This document shows, in pieces, positions 30,896 to 40,093 of a DNA stretch of 64,000 nucleotides. The DNA is from Halomarinibacterium sp041392205. GTDB lineage: Bacteria > Bacteroidota > Bacteroidia > Flavobacteriales > Flavobacteriaceae. The stretch spans positions 124,001 through 188,000 of the forward strand of contig JAWKMO010000003.1 in NCBI GenBank assembly GCA_041392205.1, in the 5' to 3' direction. The notes under the pieces were generated by a model. The model ran no database searches. It saw nothing but the letters and a program-made list of their open reading frames with translations, and was not told the DNA's origin. Numbering within the stretch: the first letter of the stretch is position 1; every line of letters begins with the position of its first letter. Made by a program: the position numbers and the translations under genes.

Positions 30896-33346
30896 TTAAA
30901 GCTTTTTGGCGTTTTTAACTTTTTGCTTAGTAATAGCAACATCCAATACGTCACTCATTTCTTTAACATAATGAAAAGTCAATCCTTTAAGGTATTCTGG
31001 TTTTATTTCCTCTATATCTCTTCGGTTCTCTTCACAGAGTATAATTTCCTTAATTCTGGCGCGTTTGGCAGCGAGTATTTTTTCTTTAATTCCACCTACG
31101 GGTAAGACCTTTCCTCTTAGGGTTATTTCGCCAGTCATGGCAAGGCTTTTTTTCACTTTTCGCTGCGTAAACAAAGAAACTAATGAGGTTAACATGGTAA
31201 TTCCTGCGCTTGGACCGTCTTTAGGAGTAGCTCCTTCGGGTACGTGAATATGAATATTGTAATTTTCGAAAACATCGGGGTTGATGCCTAATTTTTCAGT
31301 ATTCGATTTTATATATTCTAAGGCAATAGTAGCCGATTCTTTCATTACATTTCCTAAGTTTCCCGTCATGTTTAAAGCCCCTTTTCCTTTAGAAATAGCC
31401 GATTCTATAAACAAAATGTCGCCTCCTACACGAGTCCACGCTAATCCTGTTACCACGCCAGCAACTTCATTATTTTCGTATTTATCGCGTTCCATTTTGG
31501 GGCCACCCAAAACATCCATAATCATTGCGTGGCTTACCTGTACTTGGTATTCATCTTCCATAGCAATCTTCATAGCCGCATGCCGAACCATTTTTGCAAT
31601 TTGTTTTTCAAGGCTTCGCACCCCACTTTCTCGAGTGTAACCTTCCACAATTTTTTCGAGTTGCGGTTTTCCAATTTTTAAATGCTTGGAAGAAAGTCCG
31701 TGCTCTTTTAATTGCTTTGGAAGTAAATGACGCTTCGCTATTTCTACTTTTTCTTCAATGGTATATCCGGTAACATCAATTATTTCCATTCGGTCTCGCA
31801 AAGCAGGCTGAATGGTACTCAAACTGTTTGATGTTGCAATAAACATGACTTTGGAAAGGTCGTATCCTAATTCTAAAAAGTTATCATAAAAAGCACTGTT
31901 TTGTTCTGGATCTAATACTTCCAACATGGCCGAAGAAGGGTCTCCTTGGCTGCCTACAGACAGCTTATCGATTTCATCTAAAACAAACACCGGATTACTG
32001 GTTCCCGCTTTTTTAATGCTTTGCACAATACGCCCAGGCATGGCACCAATATAAGTTTTACGATGGCCACGAATCTCGGCCTCGTCCCGAAGGCCTCCCA
32101 AAGACATACGCACATATTCTCTTCCTAAAGCCTCTGCAATAGATTTTCCCAAAGAAGTTTTACCCACTCCAGGAGGTCCATAAAGACAAAGAATGGGCGA
32201 CTTCATATCGTTACGCAATTTTAAAACCGCTAGGTATTCAATAATGCGTTGCTTTACATCGTCCAACCCATAGTGATCTCTATCTAGGATTTTGCGCGCC
32301 CGCTTTAAATCGAATTTATCTTTGCTATACTGATTCCAAGGTAGTTCTAATAAAAGGTCTAAATAATTTCGTTGAATGCTGAATTCTGCAACCTGCGGAT
32401 TCATACGTTGCAGTTTGGCAAGCTCCTTTTCAAAATGTTTTTTTACCTCTTCCTTCCAAAGCTTGGTTTTACTTCTAGCACGCATTTCTTCTATTTCCAC
32501 TTCGTGGGAAGGCCCACCCAATTCTTCTTGAATGGTCTTCATTTGTTGCTGAAGAAAATACTCTCGCTGTTGCTTGGAAATATCACTTTCTACTTTAGAC
32601 TGAATGTCCATTCGTAGGGAAAGCTTTTGCAGTTCAACATTTAAATATTTCAAGGTTTCCATGGCGCGTTGCTCAAGATCATTAATCTCCAGCAACTGCT
32701 GTTTTTCTTTTACCGAAATGTTTAAGTTGGAACACACAAAATTGATTAAGAAGGGAACGCTTTCAATATTTTTAATAGCAAAAGCGGCATCCGAAGGAAT
32801 GTTTGGACTATCCTTAATAATCTCAATGGCCAGTTCTTTAATAGATTCGATTACGGCGGCAAAATGTTTATCATCCTTAGCGGGTCTTGCTTCGGCGACT
32901 TCTTTAATTGTTGCGGTTAAATAAGGGTCGGTAGTAACCAATTGCGCTACCTGAAAGCGTTTTTTTCCTTGAATAATAACAGTGGTATTACCATCGGGAA
33001 TTTTTAACACTTTTAAAATCCTAGCCACCGTGCCAATGGTGTTAATATCTTCTAGGCCAGGGTTTTCTTTAGCTTCCTCTTTTTGAGAAACCACCCCAAT
33101 GACCTTACCTCCTTTATTAGTTTCATTAATAAGTTTAATCGATTTGTCTCTTCCCGCAGTAATAGGAATAACTACACCTGGAAAAAGAACGGTATTTTTT
33201 AAGGGAAGTATGGGAAGTGTTTCGGGAAGGTCTTCCTTAGCCATGGCATCTTCATCTTCGGGGGTCATTAAAGGGATTAATTCGGCATCTCCGTTTATAT
33301 CCTGAAATGACAAACTGTCTATGGATATTAATTTTGTTTTCGACAT
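30896..33346 (-). CDS. lon: ATP-dependent protease Lon
   Basis: Cytosolic AAA+ serine protease that degrades misfolded and regulatory proteins. The 816 residues show the N-terminal LON domain (PILPLKNTVLFPGVVIPITAGR, about residues 44-65) and Walker A in LCLYGPPGVGKTSLGKSIA (about 383-401). Walker B VFVLDEIDKL is followed by the Ser-Lys dyad region (EGATPKDGPSAGITM and VGGIKEKILAAKRA). It has a slightly long, acidic N-terminus compared with E. coli. It is divergent from the ECF operon across 276 bp and stands alone. Confidence 0.97.
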   Translation of the reverse strand: MSKTKLISIDSLSFQDINGDAELIPLMTPEDEDAMAKEDLPETLPILPLKNTVLFPGVVIPITAGRDKSIKLINETNKGGKVIGVVSQKEEAKENPGLEDINTIGTVARILKVLKIPDGNTTVIIQGKKRFQVAQLVTTDPYLTATIKEVAEARPAKDDKHFAAVIESIKELAIEIIKDSPNIPSDAAFAIKNIESVPFLINFVCSNLNISVKEKQQLLEINDLEQRAMETLKYLNVELQKLSLRMDIQSKVESDISKQQREYFLQQQMKTIQEELGGPSHEVEIEEMRARSKTKLWKEEVKKHFEKELAKLQRMNPQVAEFSIQRNYLDLLLELPWNQYSKDKFDLKRARKILDRDHYGLDDVKQRIIEYLAVLKLRNDMKSPILCLYGPPGVGKTSLGKSIAEALGREYVRMSLGGLRDEAEIRGHRKTYIGAMPGRIVQSIKKAGTSNPVFVLDEIDKLSVGSQGDPSSAMLEVLDPEQNSAFYDNFLELGYDLSKVMFIATSNSLSTIQPALRDRMEIIDVTGYTIEEKVEIAKRHLLPKQLKEHGLSSKHLKIGKPQLEKIVEGYTRESGVRSLEKQIAKMVRHAAMKIAMEDEYQVQVSHAMIMDVLGGPKMERDKYENNEVAGVVTGLAWTRVGGDILFIESAISKGKGALNMTGNLGNVMKESATIALEYIKSNTEKLGINPDVFENYNIHIHVPEGATPKDGPSAGITMLTSLVSLFTQRKVKKSLAMTGEITLRGKVLPVGGIKEKILAAKRARIKEIILCEENRRDIEEIKPEYLKGLTFHYVKEMSDVLDVAITKQKVKNAKKL

Positions 33347-33573
33347 ATAAATTTATAAGACATATTGTCGTAAAATTACCTTTTACAAGCGTCTTCTTTT
33401 GTAAATTAGTACTGCTTATTTACTGAAATATCACCTACATTAGGTGTTTTCAGTAGTTTTATTCACTTCATTATTTCAATAGTTATGCCAAGGATTAATG
33501 GAACATGGAGATAATGAGAAATTGAAATATATATAATTATATTGTTTCTTTCTGAAAAATTTTAAGACCCAAG

Positions 33574-33601
33574 TGTAACATTTTAGATCCCTCCCTATCT
33601 C
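33574..33601 (+). promoter_or_regulatory. Candidate autoregulatory ECF promoter
   Basis: TGTAAC (33574-33579) is followed after 16 bp by TATCTC (33596-33601). It shares TGTAACATTTT, and the same distance to TCT, with the site at 28720. It lies just before the ECF sigma gene and implies a leader of about 16 nt, which fits the TTG start at 33623. Confidence 0.4.
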
Positions 33602-33622
33602 TATAACAAACCATTTATTTTT

Positions 33623-34174
33623 TTGACACTAACCAACCAAAAAATAGAATCGTTACTCGCTCTTTGTCAGAAGGGAAACTCATTGGCACAATTAGAAGTG
33701 TACAATCGATACCACAAGGCTATGTACAATACTGCCTTACGAATTGTTAAAAACACTGCCGAAGCAGAAGATGTTATGCAGGAATCCTTTATCGCTGCCT
33801 TTAGCAAATTGGATTCCTTTAAAGGCAACGCAACATTTGGCTCATGGTTAAAAAGAATTGTGGTTAACAATAGTATTGTGCACTATCGCAAAAGCTTACG
33901 TTATACCGAGTTCCCCGAATATGGAATAAAAGAGGACGTAGCGGAAAGTTATGGTATGGATAGTGAAGACTATGCTAGTATACAGCTGGAACGATTGCAA
34001 AGTTGTATGAAGAGCCTTCACGAAAGCTACCAAAATATTCTTACCCTTCATTTTATAGAGGGGTATGATTATGAAGAAATTTGTGAAATCCTCAATATAA
34101 GTTACGCAAACTGTAGAACTTTAATTTCCAGAGCCAAAGAAAGTTTAAGAACAAAATTAATGATACCCGTATGA
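33623..34174 (+). CDS. RNA polymerase ECF-type sigma factor
   Basis: A 183-residue sigma-70 family factor with region 2 (YNTALRIVKNTAEAEDVMQESFIAAFSKLDSFKGNATFGSWLKRIVVNN, about residues 35-83) and region 4 (LHFIEGYDYEEICEILNISYANCRTLISRAKESLR, about 141-175). The start is TTG at 33623; no upstream in-frame ATG exists before the promoter, and the first in-frame ATG would cut into region 2. It overlaps the next gene by 4 bp (ATGA). The order sigma factor, membrane-anchored putative anti-sigma, DUF4097-like and head-GIN proteins suggests a self-regulated envelope stress cassette. Confidence 0.92.
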   Translation: MTLTNQKIESLLALCQKGNSLAQLEVYNRYHKAMYNTALRIVKNTAEAEDVMQESFIAAFSKLDSFKGNATFGSWLKRIVVNNSIVHYRKSLRYTEFPEYGIKEDVAESYGMDSEDYASIQLERLQSCMKSLHESYQNILTLHFIEGYDYEEICEILNISYANCRTLISRAKESLRTKLMIPV

Positions 34175-34716
34175 ACCCGAATGAATCCTTAGAAAAAATG
34201 TTTGAAAGACTACAAGGTAGCTTCGATACCGAAGAAACTCCCGTAGGTCACCAACAGCGATTTTTGGAAAAAATGAAAGCGCAGTCCTCTTCCCAAAAAG
34301 CACCTACTTGGTGGAAACCCCTTTCTATTGCAGCTTCTGTTCTATTGTTAATAGGAATTGGATTGTACAGTCTATTCCAAAAAGAACAACCCACGGGCTT
34401 GGCCAGTGTTTCTTCTGAAATGGAAAAAACACAATCCTTTTTTGTGACCACCATCAATCAAGAAATTGAAACCTTAAAGAGTTTCCAAGATGAAGACACC
34501 CAACAGCTTGTTGCCGACGCCTTAAAAAGTCTAGAGAATTTAGAAACAGACTATGAAAAGCTAAAGCTAGACTTAGTAGAAAGTGGCAACGATAAGCGTG
34601 TTGTAGCAGCCATGATCGCTAATTTTCAGAGCAGAATAGAAATTTTAGAACAAGTATTCACCACCATGGAAGAAATAAAAACCCTTAAAGCAAATAAAAA
34701 TGAAACAACTATATAA
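34171..34716 (+). CDS. Putative anti-sigma factor (single-pass membrane protein)
   Basis: 181 residues: a soluble N-terminal part (about 1-45, ESLEKMFERLQGSFDTEETPVGHQQRFLEKM), one membrane helix (about 49-66, PLSIAASVLLLIGIGLYSLF) and an exported helical coiled-coil part. The N-terminal piece would face the sigma factor in the cytosol. The 4-bp overlap with the sigma gene and the membrane topology are the basis for the anti-sigma call; no zinc (HxxxCxxC) motif is present. It overlaps the next gene by 17 bp. Confidence 0.68.
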   Translation: MNPNESLEKMFERLQGSFDTEETPVGHQQRFLEKMKAQSSSQKAPTWWKPLSIAASVLLLIGIGLYSLFQKEQPTGLASVSSEMEKTQSFFVTTINQEIETLKSFQDEDTQQLVADALKSLENLETDYEKLKLDLVESGNDKRVVAAMIANFQSRIEILEQVFTTMEEIKTLKANKNETTI

Positions 34717-35794
34717 TCTTATCTTTTGGGTAGGGCTACTCCCTGTTGTAGCTATCGCCAATAACAACCCCTGTTTTAATGGAAAGTATACCAAAGAAAA
34801 AACCATAAAAAAGGAATTTAGTGTAATCCCAGAAGCAACCCTTAAAGTAGATAATAGCTACGGAAATATTGATATTGTGACTTGGAACGAAAATAGAATT
34901 GGTATTGAAGTACGCATTCGCACCAATGGCAATGACGAAGAAAAAGTACAAGAAAAATTAGACAATATTGATGTGGTTTTTATGGCAAGTACTTCTTTGG
35001 TAAGTGCCAAAACTATTTTTAAAGACCGTAAAAACTCTTCATGGAGTTGGTGGGGGGGTAATAACAACAAAAATGTGCACATGGAAATAAATTATACCAT
35101 TAAAATGCCCATTACCAATAACGTAGATCTTAATAACGACTATGGAGGTATTACAATAAACGAGCTAAAAGGAAGTGCAAAAATTAATTGCGATTATGGT
35201 CAAATTAATATAGGCAAGCTAATGGCTGATAATAATTCATTAAATTTTGATTACACCAAGAATTCTACGATAAGCTATATGAAAAGCGGTAAAATTACTG
35301 CAGACTATTCTGGTTTTACTATCGACAGAGTAGAGGTTTTAGAACTAACTGCAGATTATACCCATAGCGAAATAAATGAGGTAAGTATGCTTTCTTATAC
35401 CTGCGACTATGGCAAAGTGGTGGTTGGAAAAGTAAACAAAATTATAGGGCGTGGAGATTATATTCCTTTACGCATTAATACTCTTACCGGAAATCTTAAT
35501 GTAAATACCGATTATGGTTCGGTTTCAGTAGATACTATGACCGCTTCGGTGAAGGAGGTTACTATTAACTCGGATTATGCGAGTATAAAATTAGGGTATG
35601 ATAGTAATTTTAGTTTCGATTTCTATATAGACCTTTCTTATGCTAGCTTAAAAGGCGAAGAAGATTTAGAAATTATGAAAACTTCCAAAGATTATTCCAG
35701 TAAAACCTATAGTGGGTATCACGGCACCAAAGCCTCTGGAAATACCATTAATATTCAATCTGATTACGGCGGAGTTACCCTTTACCAAAACTAA
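34700..35794 (+). CDS. Exported DUF4097-like repeat protein
   Basis: 364 residues with a signal peptide (MKQLYNLIFWVGLLPVVAIA). The mature part opens with KKEFSVIPEATLKVDNSYGNIDIVTWNENRIGIEVRI, a typical DUF4097/adhesin-like start. A series of beta-strand repeats centred on a D-Y-G/S/A motif follows (for example NNDYGGITI, NCDYGQINI, TCDYGKVVV, NTDYGSVSV, NSDYASIKL, QSDYGGVTL). This suggests a right-handed beta-helix on the cell surface or in the periplasm. Its start overlaps the anti-sigma gene by 17 bp. Function unknown; part of the ECF operon. Confidence 0.78.
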   Translation: MKQLYNLIFWVGLLPVVAIANNNPCFNGKYTKEKTIKKEFSVIPEATLKVDNSYGNIDIVTWNENRIGIEVRIRTNGNDEEKVQEKLDNIDVVFMASTSLVSAKTIFKDRKNSSWSWWGGNNNKNVHMEINYTIKMPITNNVDLNNDYGGITINELKGSAKINCDYGQINIGKLMADNNSLNFDYTKNSTISYMKSGKITADYSGFTIDRVEVLELTADYTHSEINEVSMLSYTCDYGKVVVGKVNKIIGRGDYIPLRINTLTGNLNVNTDYGSVSVDTMTASVKEVTINSDYASIKLGYDSNFSFDFYIDLSYASLKGEEDLEIMKTSKDYSSKTYSGYHGTKASGNTINIQSDYGGVTLYQN

Positions 35795-35814
35795 AAACAA
35801 TAAAACACATTATT

Positions 35815-36543
35815 ATGAACACATGTAAATCAATTCTTGCTTTTGCCCTACTAGTCACCACAACCTCACAAACTTATGCCCAATGGGGATGGAATAAAGT
35901 GGAAGGAAACGGTGATATTACTACCAAAACCATTACTACGGAAACGTATGACGAGATTAAAGCCATAGGCTCTATCGATGTGCATTTAATGAGCGGTACC
36001 GAAGGAAACATCTCGGTTACCACAGACGCTAATCTACAAGAATATGTTGAAATTGAAGTGAGCGGTAATACCTTAAAAATAAAACTACAAAAAAATATTT
36101 CGGTAAAAACCAGGCATGGAATTCACGTTACCGTTCCCTTTACAGAGGTATCTGCCATTAGCTTAACGGGTTCTGGTGATGTAGATACCAAAGATGCAAT
36201 TAAGGGAGATTTCTTAGAGGTTTCGGTAACAGGCTCTGGAGATATTACCTTAATGGTCGATACAAATTCAATAGAATCTACTACCACAGGCTCTGGGGAT
36301 ATTACCTTAAATGGCAAAACAAATAATTTAAAAGTAAATGTTACGGGAAGTGGCGATTTTAGAGGATTTGAATTAGAGGCTAATAATACTAAAGCCACGG
36401 TAAGTGGTTCTGGCGATGCAAAAGTAGTGGCTAAGCAAAGCCTTACCGCACGTGTTAACGGCTCAGGGGATATAACTTATAAGGGAAATCCCGAACGCAG
36501 CGATACCAAAACTTCGGGATCTGGGGATATAAGTTCTTTTTAA
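35815..36543 (+). CDS. Exported head-GIN domain (DUF2807) protein
   Basis: 242 residues with a signal peptide (cleavage near TYAQ). The head-GIN pattern is very clear: WGWNKVEGNGDITTKTITTETYDEIKAIGSIDVHLMSG followed by seven GSGD repeats (SLTGSGDV, VTGSGDI, TTGSGDI, VTGSGDF, VSGSGDA, VNGSGDI, TSGSGDI) spaced about 16-20 residues apart. Such domains form a beta-helix and are widespread, exported and functionally uncharacterised in Bacteroidota. It is the last gene of the ECF operon, ending before a strong terminator. Confidence 0.9.
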   Translation: MNTCKSILAFALLVTTTSQTYAQWGWNKVEGNGDITTKTITTETYDEIKAIGSIDVHLMSGTEGNISVTTDANLQEYVEIEVSGNTLKIKLQKNISVKTRHGIHVTVPFTEVSAISLTGSGDVDTKDAIKGDFLEVSVTGSGDITLMVDTNSIESTTTGSGDITLNGKTNNLKVNVTGSGDFRGFELEANNTKATVSGSGDAKVVAKQSLTARVNGSGDITYKGNPERSDTKTSGSGDISSF

Positions 36544-36567
36544 AAACCCAGATTAATTACAAATAGA

Positions 36568-36592
36568 AGCCCAACCATGTGTTGGGCTTTTT
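36568..36592 (+). terminator. Terminator of the ECF operon
   Basis: The stem agcccaac (36568-36575) with gttgggct (36581-36588) has a 5-nt loop and a T-rich tail. It lies 25 bp past the head-GIN stop. Confidence 0.88.
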
Positions 36593-36692
36593 GTTTACCT
36601 GCGTTTTATTAACTTGTTGACCTTTTGGGATGAATTAAGTAAAATTTTAAATGCAATGAAGAGCTTTCAGGGCGACGATATTATGAATTGCA

Positions 36693-36720
36693 AATCAAGA
36701 GACAAGAATCAAGAGACAAA
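36693..36720. repeat. Tandem 14-bp repeat, two copies
   Basis: AATCAAGAGACAAG is followed directly by AATCAAGAGACAAA. Similar AATCAAGA strings are, as I recall, common in flavobacterial spacers. It lies in the decayed region after the ECF operon. Confidence 0.7.
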
Positions 36721-36725
36721 ACTGG

Positions 36726-37091
36726 GGACATTATAAAAACACTGATTCTGCTCTACTTAGTGAATACTTTTCAACTATCTTTAAGTTATTTCCTGAAAAA
36801 CTTTGTGGCATTAAGATATGGAAAATAGTATCCATGTGGATATTTAATAGTCGCTCTAAATTTGAAAAAAAACTTTAATTATAGAATACTATTAGAAATT
36901 AGACTAGTAATAACTCTAATCAAATTCTTAGCATCAATATGTACTAACAATCCCGACGCTGAATTTTGGACTCAAAAAGGAAATAGTCTCCAAACGAAAT
37001 TAGTTATTAACAATATGGTGAAAAAATCAACGCTATCGTGGTAGGCGGTGATATCCACATTTCGTTTGAATTTGAAAAATTACCCAAATAG
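36726..37091 (+). pseudogene. Possible decayed coding fragments
   Basis: The 583-bp spacer between the ECF operon terminator and the amine oxidase has no intact gene but holds protein-like pieces in three frames. 36726-36878 reads ALLSEYFSTIFKLFPEKLCG and ends at a stop. 36862-37044 reads CTNNPDAEFWTQKGNSLQTK. After a 1-base shift near 37010 the reading continues GEKINAIVVGGDIHISFEFE to a stop at 37089-37091. The last two join smoothly across one frameshift, which is how a broken gene would look. I do not recognise the family, so this could be chance. Confidence 0.3.
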
Positions 37092-37126
37092 CAGGATTTG
37101 TAGCTGAGATCCTTGTAAAATAATCC

Positions 37127-38479
37127 TTACACCTTCTCCGCCGCTTCTTCGCCTGTATTGATAGCGCCTTCCATAAACCCTTGCCAATCTGCTAGATGTT
37201 CTCCTGCAAAATGCGTATGTAAAAAGGATTCCTGCAAGATAGGCCGTACCCTAAACCATTGGTCTTTGCCATAGAGCGCATACGCTCCTTTGGAATAGTT
37301 GTCGGTTCCCCAGTAATAGTTTACTTGTGCGCTGAGCTTGCTTGCCACGTCTCCAAAATGTGGGCTAAGGGTTTCTGCAATCATTTTTGAGTTCCAAGCG
37401 TCACTTTGGTTGGCTATTACTGCGGCTTTTTCACCTATGCTGTAGGAAATGAGCACCCCTTTATCTGATTTTTGATTTTTGGTGGCATGGTAAAAATAAT
37501 GGGGGCTTTGGTCTGTCACCATATCAAAACTTTCGTCCTTCCAAAAGCGATCGTTGAAGAGCATGGCGTGCTTGTTAATGCGCGCATATTGTAGTTCGTT
37601 TATGGCATTTACTTTTTCGGTAGGCAAACCAGGTTGCCAGTCTATTTTGCTCATGGCAAAGGTAGGGATGGTACAAATAAGCTTATCGGCTTCAAACTGT
37701 TGTCCATTATCGCAATAAACTGTTACGGTTTTGTTTTGTACAATTTTGGTGACGGTGTGTTTCAGTAAAATAGTTTCCTTTCCTATTTTTTCGGCTAGCC
37801 GTTCTGCCAGCATACTATTGCCACCTTTTATTTTAAGATCCATTTCGTTTTTTTCGCTGCTTTCGGCATATTCTGCCAGTGCGGCAAAGGCAGAAACATG
37901 ACGGATGCTTTCGCCAAAATCTGTACTATCGAGTAGTTCGCGGATGTCCAAATCGCGCCCATCGCAACCGTTTTGAACTAGATACCGCCACCAGTCCATT
38001 TTATCCATTACGAGTTTGTCGTTTTCAGAAAGATCGCTATACTTTTCCAGCAGTTGGTTCATGCGGTTGTTCCACTGGTCACTATACTCCCATTTCCCTG
38101 CCGGGGAATAGGCGCCTTTGTAAATAAGATGGGAATCAAACTGGTTGTTTTGTAGTTCTAGGTTTAATTCGCTACAAAGTTCATGAATACGAGTATGCGA
38201 ATTTCCTACCCACTCCCCTCCTAGCTCTATCACTAGATTGTTGTCCATTTTATGGGAAAAAACACGACCTCCTATACGAGACCGACTTTCCAAAACAACA
38301 CAATTAATATTGCGCTTTTTGAGCTTATAAGCCGCCGCAAGTCCTGCGAAGCCGGCGCCAATAATAATAACAGAGGTAGCTTTTGGGGTAAAAAGGGTTC
38401 CAAAGGAAGGTGCGGGTAACACCAAGCTGGCTGCAGTAGCCACAGATGCTTGTTGGATAAATTTTCGGCGCGTAGTCAT
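37127..38479 (-). CDS. Flavin monoamine oxidase family protein (exported, Tat-type signal)
   Basis: An FAD-dependent amine oxidase, 450 residues from the chosen start. The ATG at 38477-38479 begins MTTRRKFIQQASVATAASLVLP, a twin-arginine signal; an upstream ATG at 38528-38530 would add 17 residues before it and spoil the signal, so I reject it. FAD binding is shown by VIIIGAGFAGLAAAYKLKKR (about residues 37-56), ESRSRIGGRVFSHK and, near the end, THFAGEHLADWQGFMEGAINTGEEAA. The substrate is unknown. Members of this group act on amino acids or polyamines. It stands alone on the minus strand. Confidence 0.88.
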   Translation of the reverse strand: MTTRRKFIQQASVATAASLVLPAPSFGTLFTPKATSVIIIGAGFAGLAAAYKLKKRNINCVVLESRSRIGGRVFSHKMDNNLVIELGGEWVGNSHTRIHELCSELNLELQNNQFDSHLIYKGAYSPAGKWEYSDQWNNRMNQLLEKYSDLSENDKLVMDKMDWWRYLVQNGCDGRDLDIRELLDSTDFGESIRHVSAFAALAEYAESSEKNEMDLKIKGGNSMLAERLAEKIGKETILLKHTVTKIVQNKTVTVYCDNGQQFEADKLICTIPTFAMSKIDWQPGLPTEKVNAINELQYARINKHAMLFNDRFWKDESFDMVTDQSPHYFYHATKNQKSDKGVLISYSIGEKAAVIANQSDAWNSKMIAETLSPHFGDVASKLSAQVNYYWGTDNYSKGAYALYGKDQWFRVRPILQESFLHTHFAGEHLADWQGFMEGAINTGEEAAEKV

Positions 38480-38638
38480 AACGAAGGAATTTGTTGGTAT
38501 ATATAATTTGAAAAAAAACATTCTTTTCAAAAAGTATTTCTGTATTCGTTATACCCCACCCAATACTTTATGTTTCTAACCGCCTTACATTTCAGCAATC
38601 CTCAGCAAAAAATCATCACCCCACACTTCACTGGATTA

Positions 38639-40036
38639 TTAAAGCGATATCGCAAAATACCCATTGGTTACTTCATAGATTGTAGGATCGTTCCCTAAGG
38701 GATCTATGGCCGAAAACTGGAATGCACCTTCTAGGATGCCACTGCTTTGTTCATAGCTGTAAATGGTTAATACCCCGGGACTAGATTTAAACAAAATAGA
38801 GCTTCCAATATTAGGATTTACAATACCTACCTTTTCATCCCCTAAATCGAAGAAAGGAGCCATCTCGTAGGTACCTACTTCAATATCGATAGGGAAAGAA
38901 ACGGTTAGACTTCTATTGGTAGCTGAATCAATCGTGGTAATATTGATAATGGTTACGCCGTTAAAAGGATTTTGGGTTACTTCTATGGAATCATAGGTAT
39001 AGGCCTCGCCATTAATATCGGCCATAAGGGTATTATCTACCGTCCCGCTATTTTCAATGAAATCGATAGTAAAAGTGCCTTCGGTTACTTCATAGATAGG
39101 TCCGCCTATAATAGGGTCTTGGGCTAAAAATGAAAAGGTTGCAGTCATTTTTCCAGTTTGCGCACCAAACTCGGTAAAGGTTATGGTTCCCGACTCTGGG
39201 ACAGCAGTAAGAGATTCTCCACCCGCAGCGTCATTATAGCTAGCAAAAAGGATGCTACCATCGGAAATGGGCATATCGGCTGGCGGAAATGTATAGGTGC
39301 CAACACCGCCTAAGTTTTCAGGAATATCAATGCGTATTTGAGCCCCATTTACTGTGGTTGCTATAATGTTAACCATAGGCGTACCGAACACTTCTACTCG
39401 GTTTACCACAATAGTTTCGTCTATAAATTCATTTCCATCTATTAAAGCATAGAAATTAGCATCGGGATCTACATTACCTCCACCGCCAGTGGTATCACAT
39501 TCTGCAGGGGTAGCGGTGCCGCTCAACAGTTCAAAAGTAACATCGGTAAAAATACCATTGGTAACCGTTACTGTTTCCATGCTACCATCGCTTCCTATAC
39601 GATTTGCAGTAAACTGAAAAGTTCCTGTAATGGTGAGTAATTCAGAATTAAATTCAAGTATTTCAGCAGACCCAGTGCCACCCGAACCTCCAAAAGAAAC
39701 AAAAGGATTGTTATTTTGATTTACAAGTTGGTATTGTGCGGGATTTGTAATAAGCGATAAATCGTAAATACAAAGACCTGTACCGGTGATTCCTAAGGAA
39801 ATGGAATTACCATTAGCATCGGTAGCTTTAAGCGATAAGTTTCCTTCGTTTAGGTCGGCAACGACCAAAGTTGCTTCAAAAGTGGCACCGTCTACTGTAG
39901 CAGTAAATAGGCCATTGTTTTGTCCATTCCCATCGTCGGTAATAAATTCGCCTTCTAAGGTTTCATTTGTACAACTTGAAAAACATAATGCCAGTAGGGC
40001 TAGTAGCATTCCGTTTAAAATAATCGCTTTTTTCAT
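38639..40036 (-). CDS. Lipoprotein with three tandem DUF6252-like domains
   Basis: 465 residues with a lipoprotein signal (lipobox CFSSC, Cys near residue 21). The mature part repeats one domain about three times, at about 42-172, 190-330 and 335-465. Each opens with a short [FLM]xAxxDG/NG strand pair (LFTATVDGATFEA, NFYALIDGNEFID, TLMADINGEAYTY). Each ends with a G-x-F strand pair (ITGTFQFTANR...TVTNGIF, MTATFSFLAQDP...EVTEGTF, LEGAFQFSAIDP...EVTNGYF). DUF6252 is my best match from memory. It is cell-surface or periplasmic and of unknown function. The transcript probably begins near 40180 with a leader of about 140 nt. Confidence 0.72.
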   Translation of the reverse strand: MKKAIILNGMLLALLALCFSSCTNETLEGEFITDDGNGQNNGLFTATVDGATFEATLVVADLNEGNLSLKATDANGNSISLGITGTGLCIYDLSLITNPAQYQLVNQNNNPFVSFGGSGGTGSAEILEFNSELLTITGTFQFTANRIGSDGSMETVTVTNGIFTDVTFELLSGTATPAECDTTGGGGNVDPDANFYALIDGNEFIDETIVVNRVEVFGTPMVNIIATTVNGAQIRIDIPENLGGVGTYTFPPADMPISDGSILFASYNDAAGGESLTAVPESGTITFTEFGAQTGKMTATFSFLAQDPIIGGPIYEVTEGTFTIDFIENSGTVDNTLMADINGEAYTYDSIEVTQNPFNGVTIINITTIDSATNRSLTVSFPIDIEVGTYEMAPFFDLGDEKVGIVNPNIGSSILFKSSPGVLTIYSYEQSSGILEGAFQFSAIDPLGNDPTIYEVTNGYFAISL

Positions 40037-40093
40037 AAGTAAAAAAATATTTTATAAAGCTGAAGACCCAGTCCCAACGGTAGGTTGAGATGG

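Noticed and set aside
38480..38530. Longer N-terminus for the amine oxidase
   Set aside because: The extra 17 residues would precede and disrupt the twin-arginine signal.
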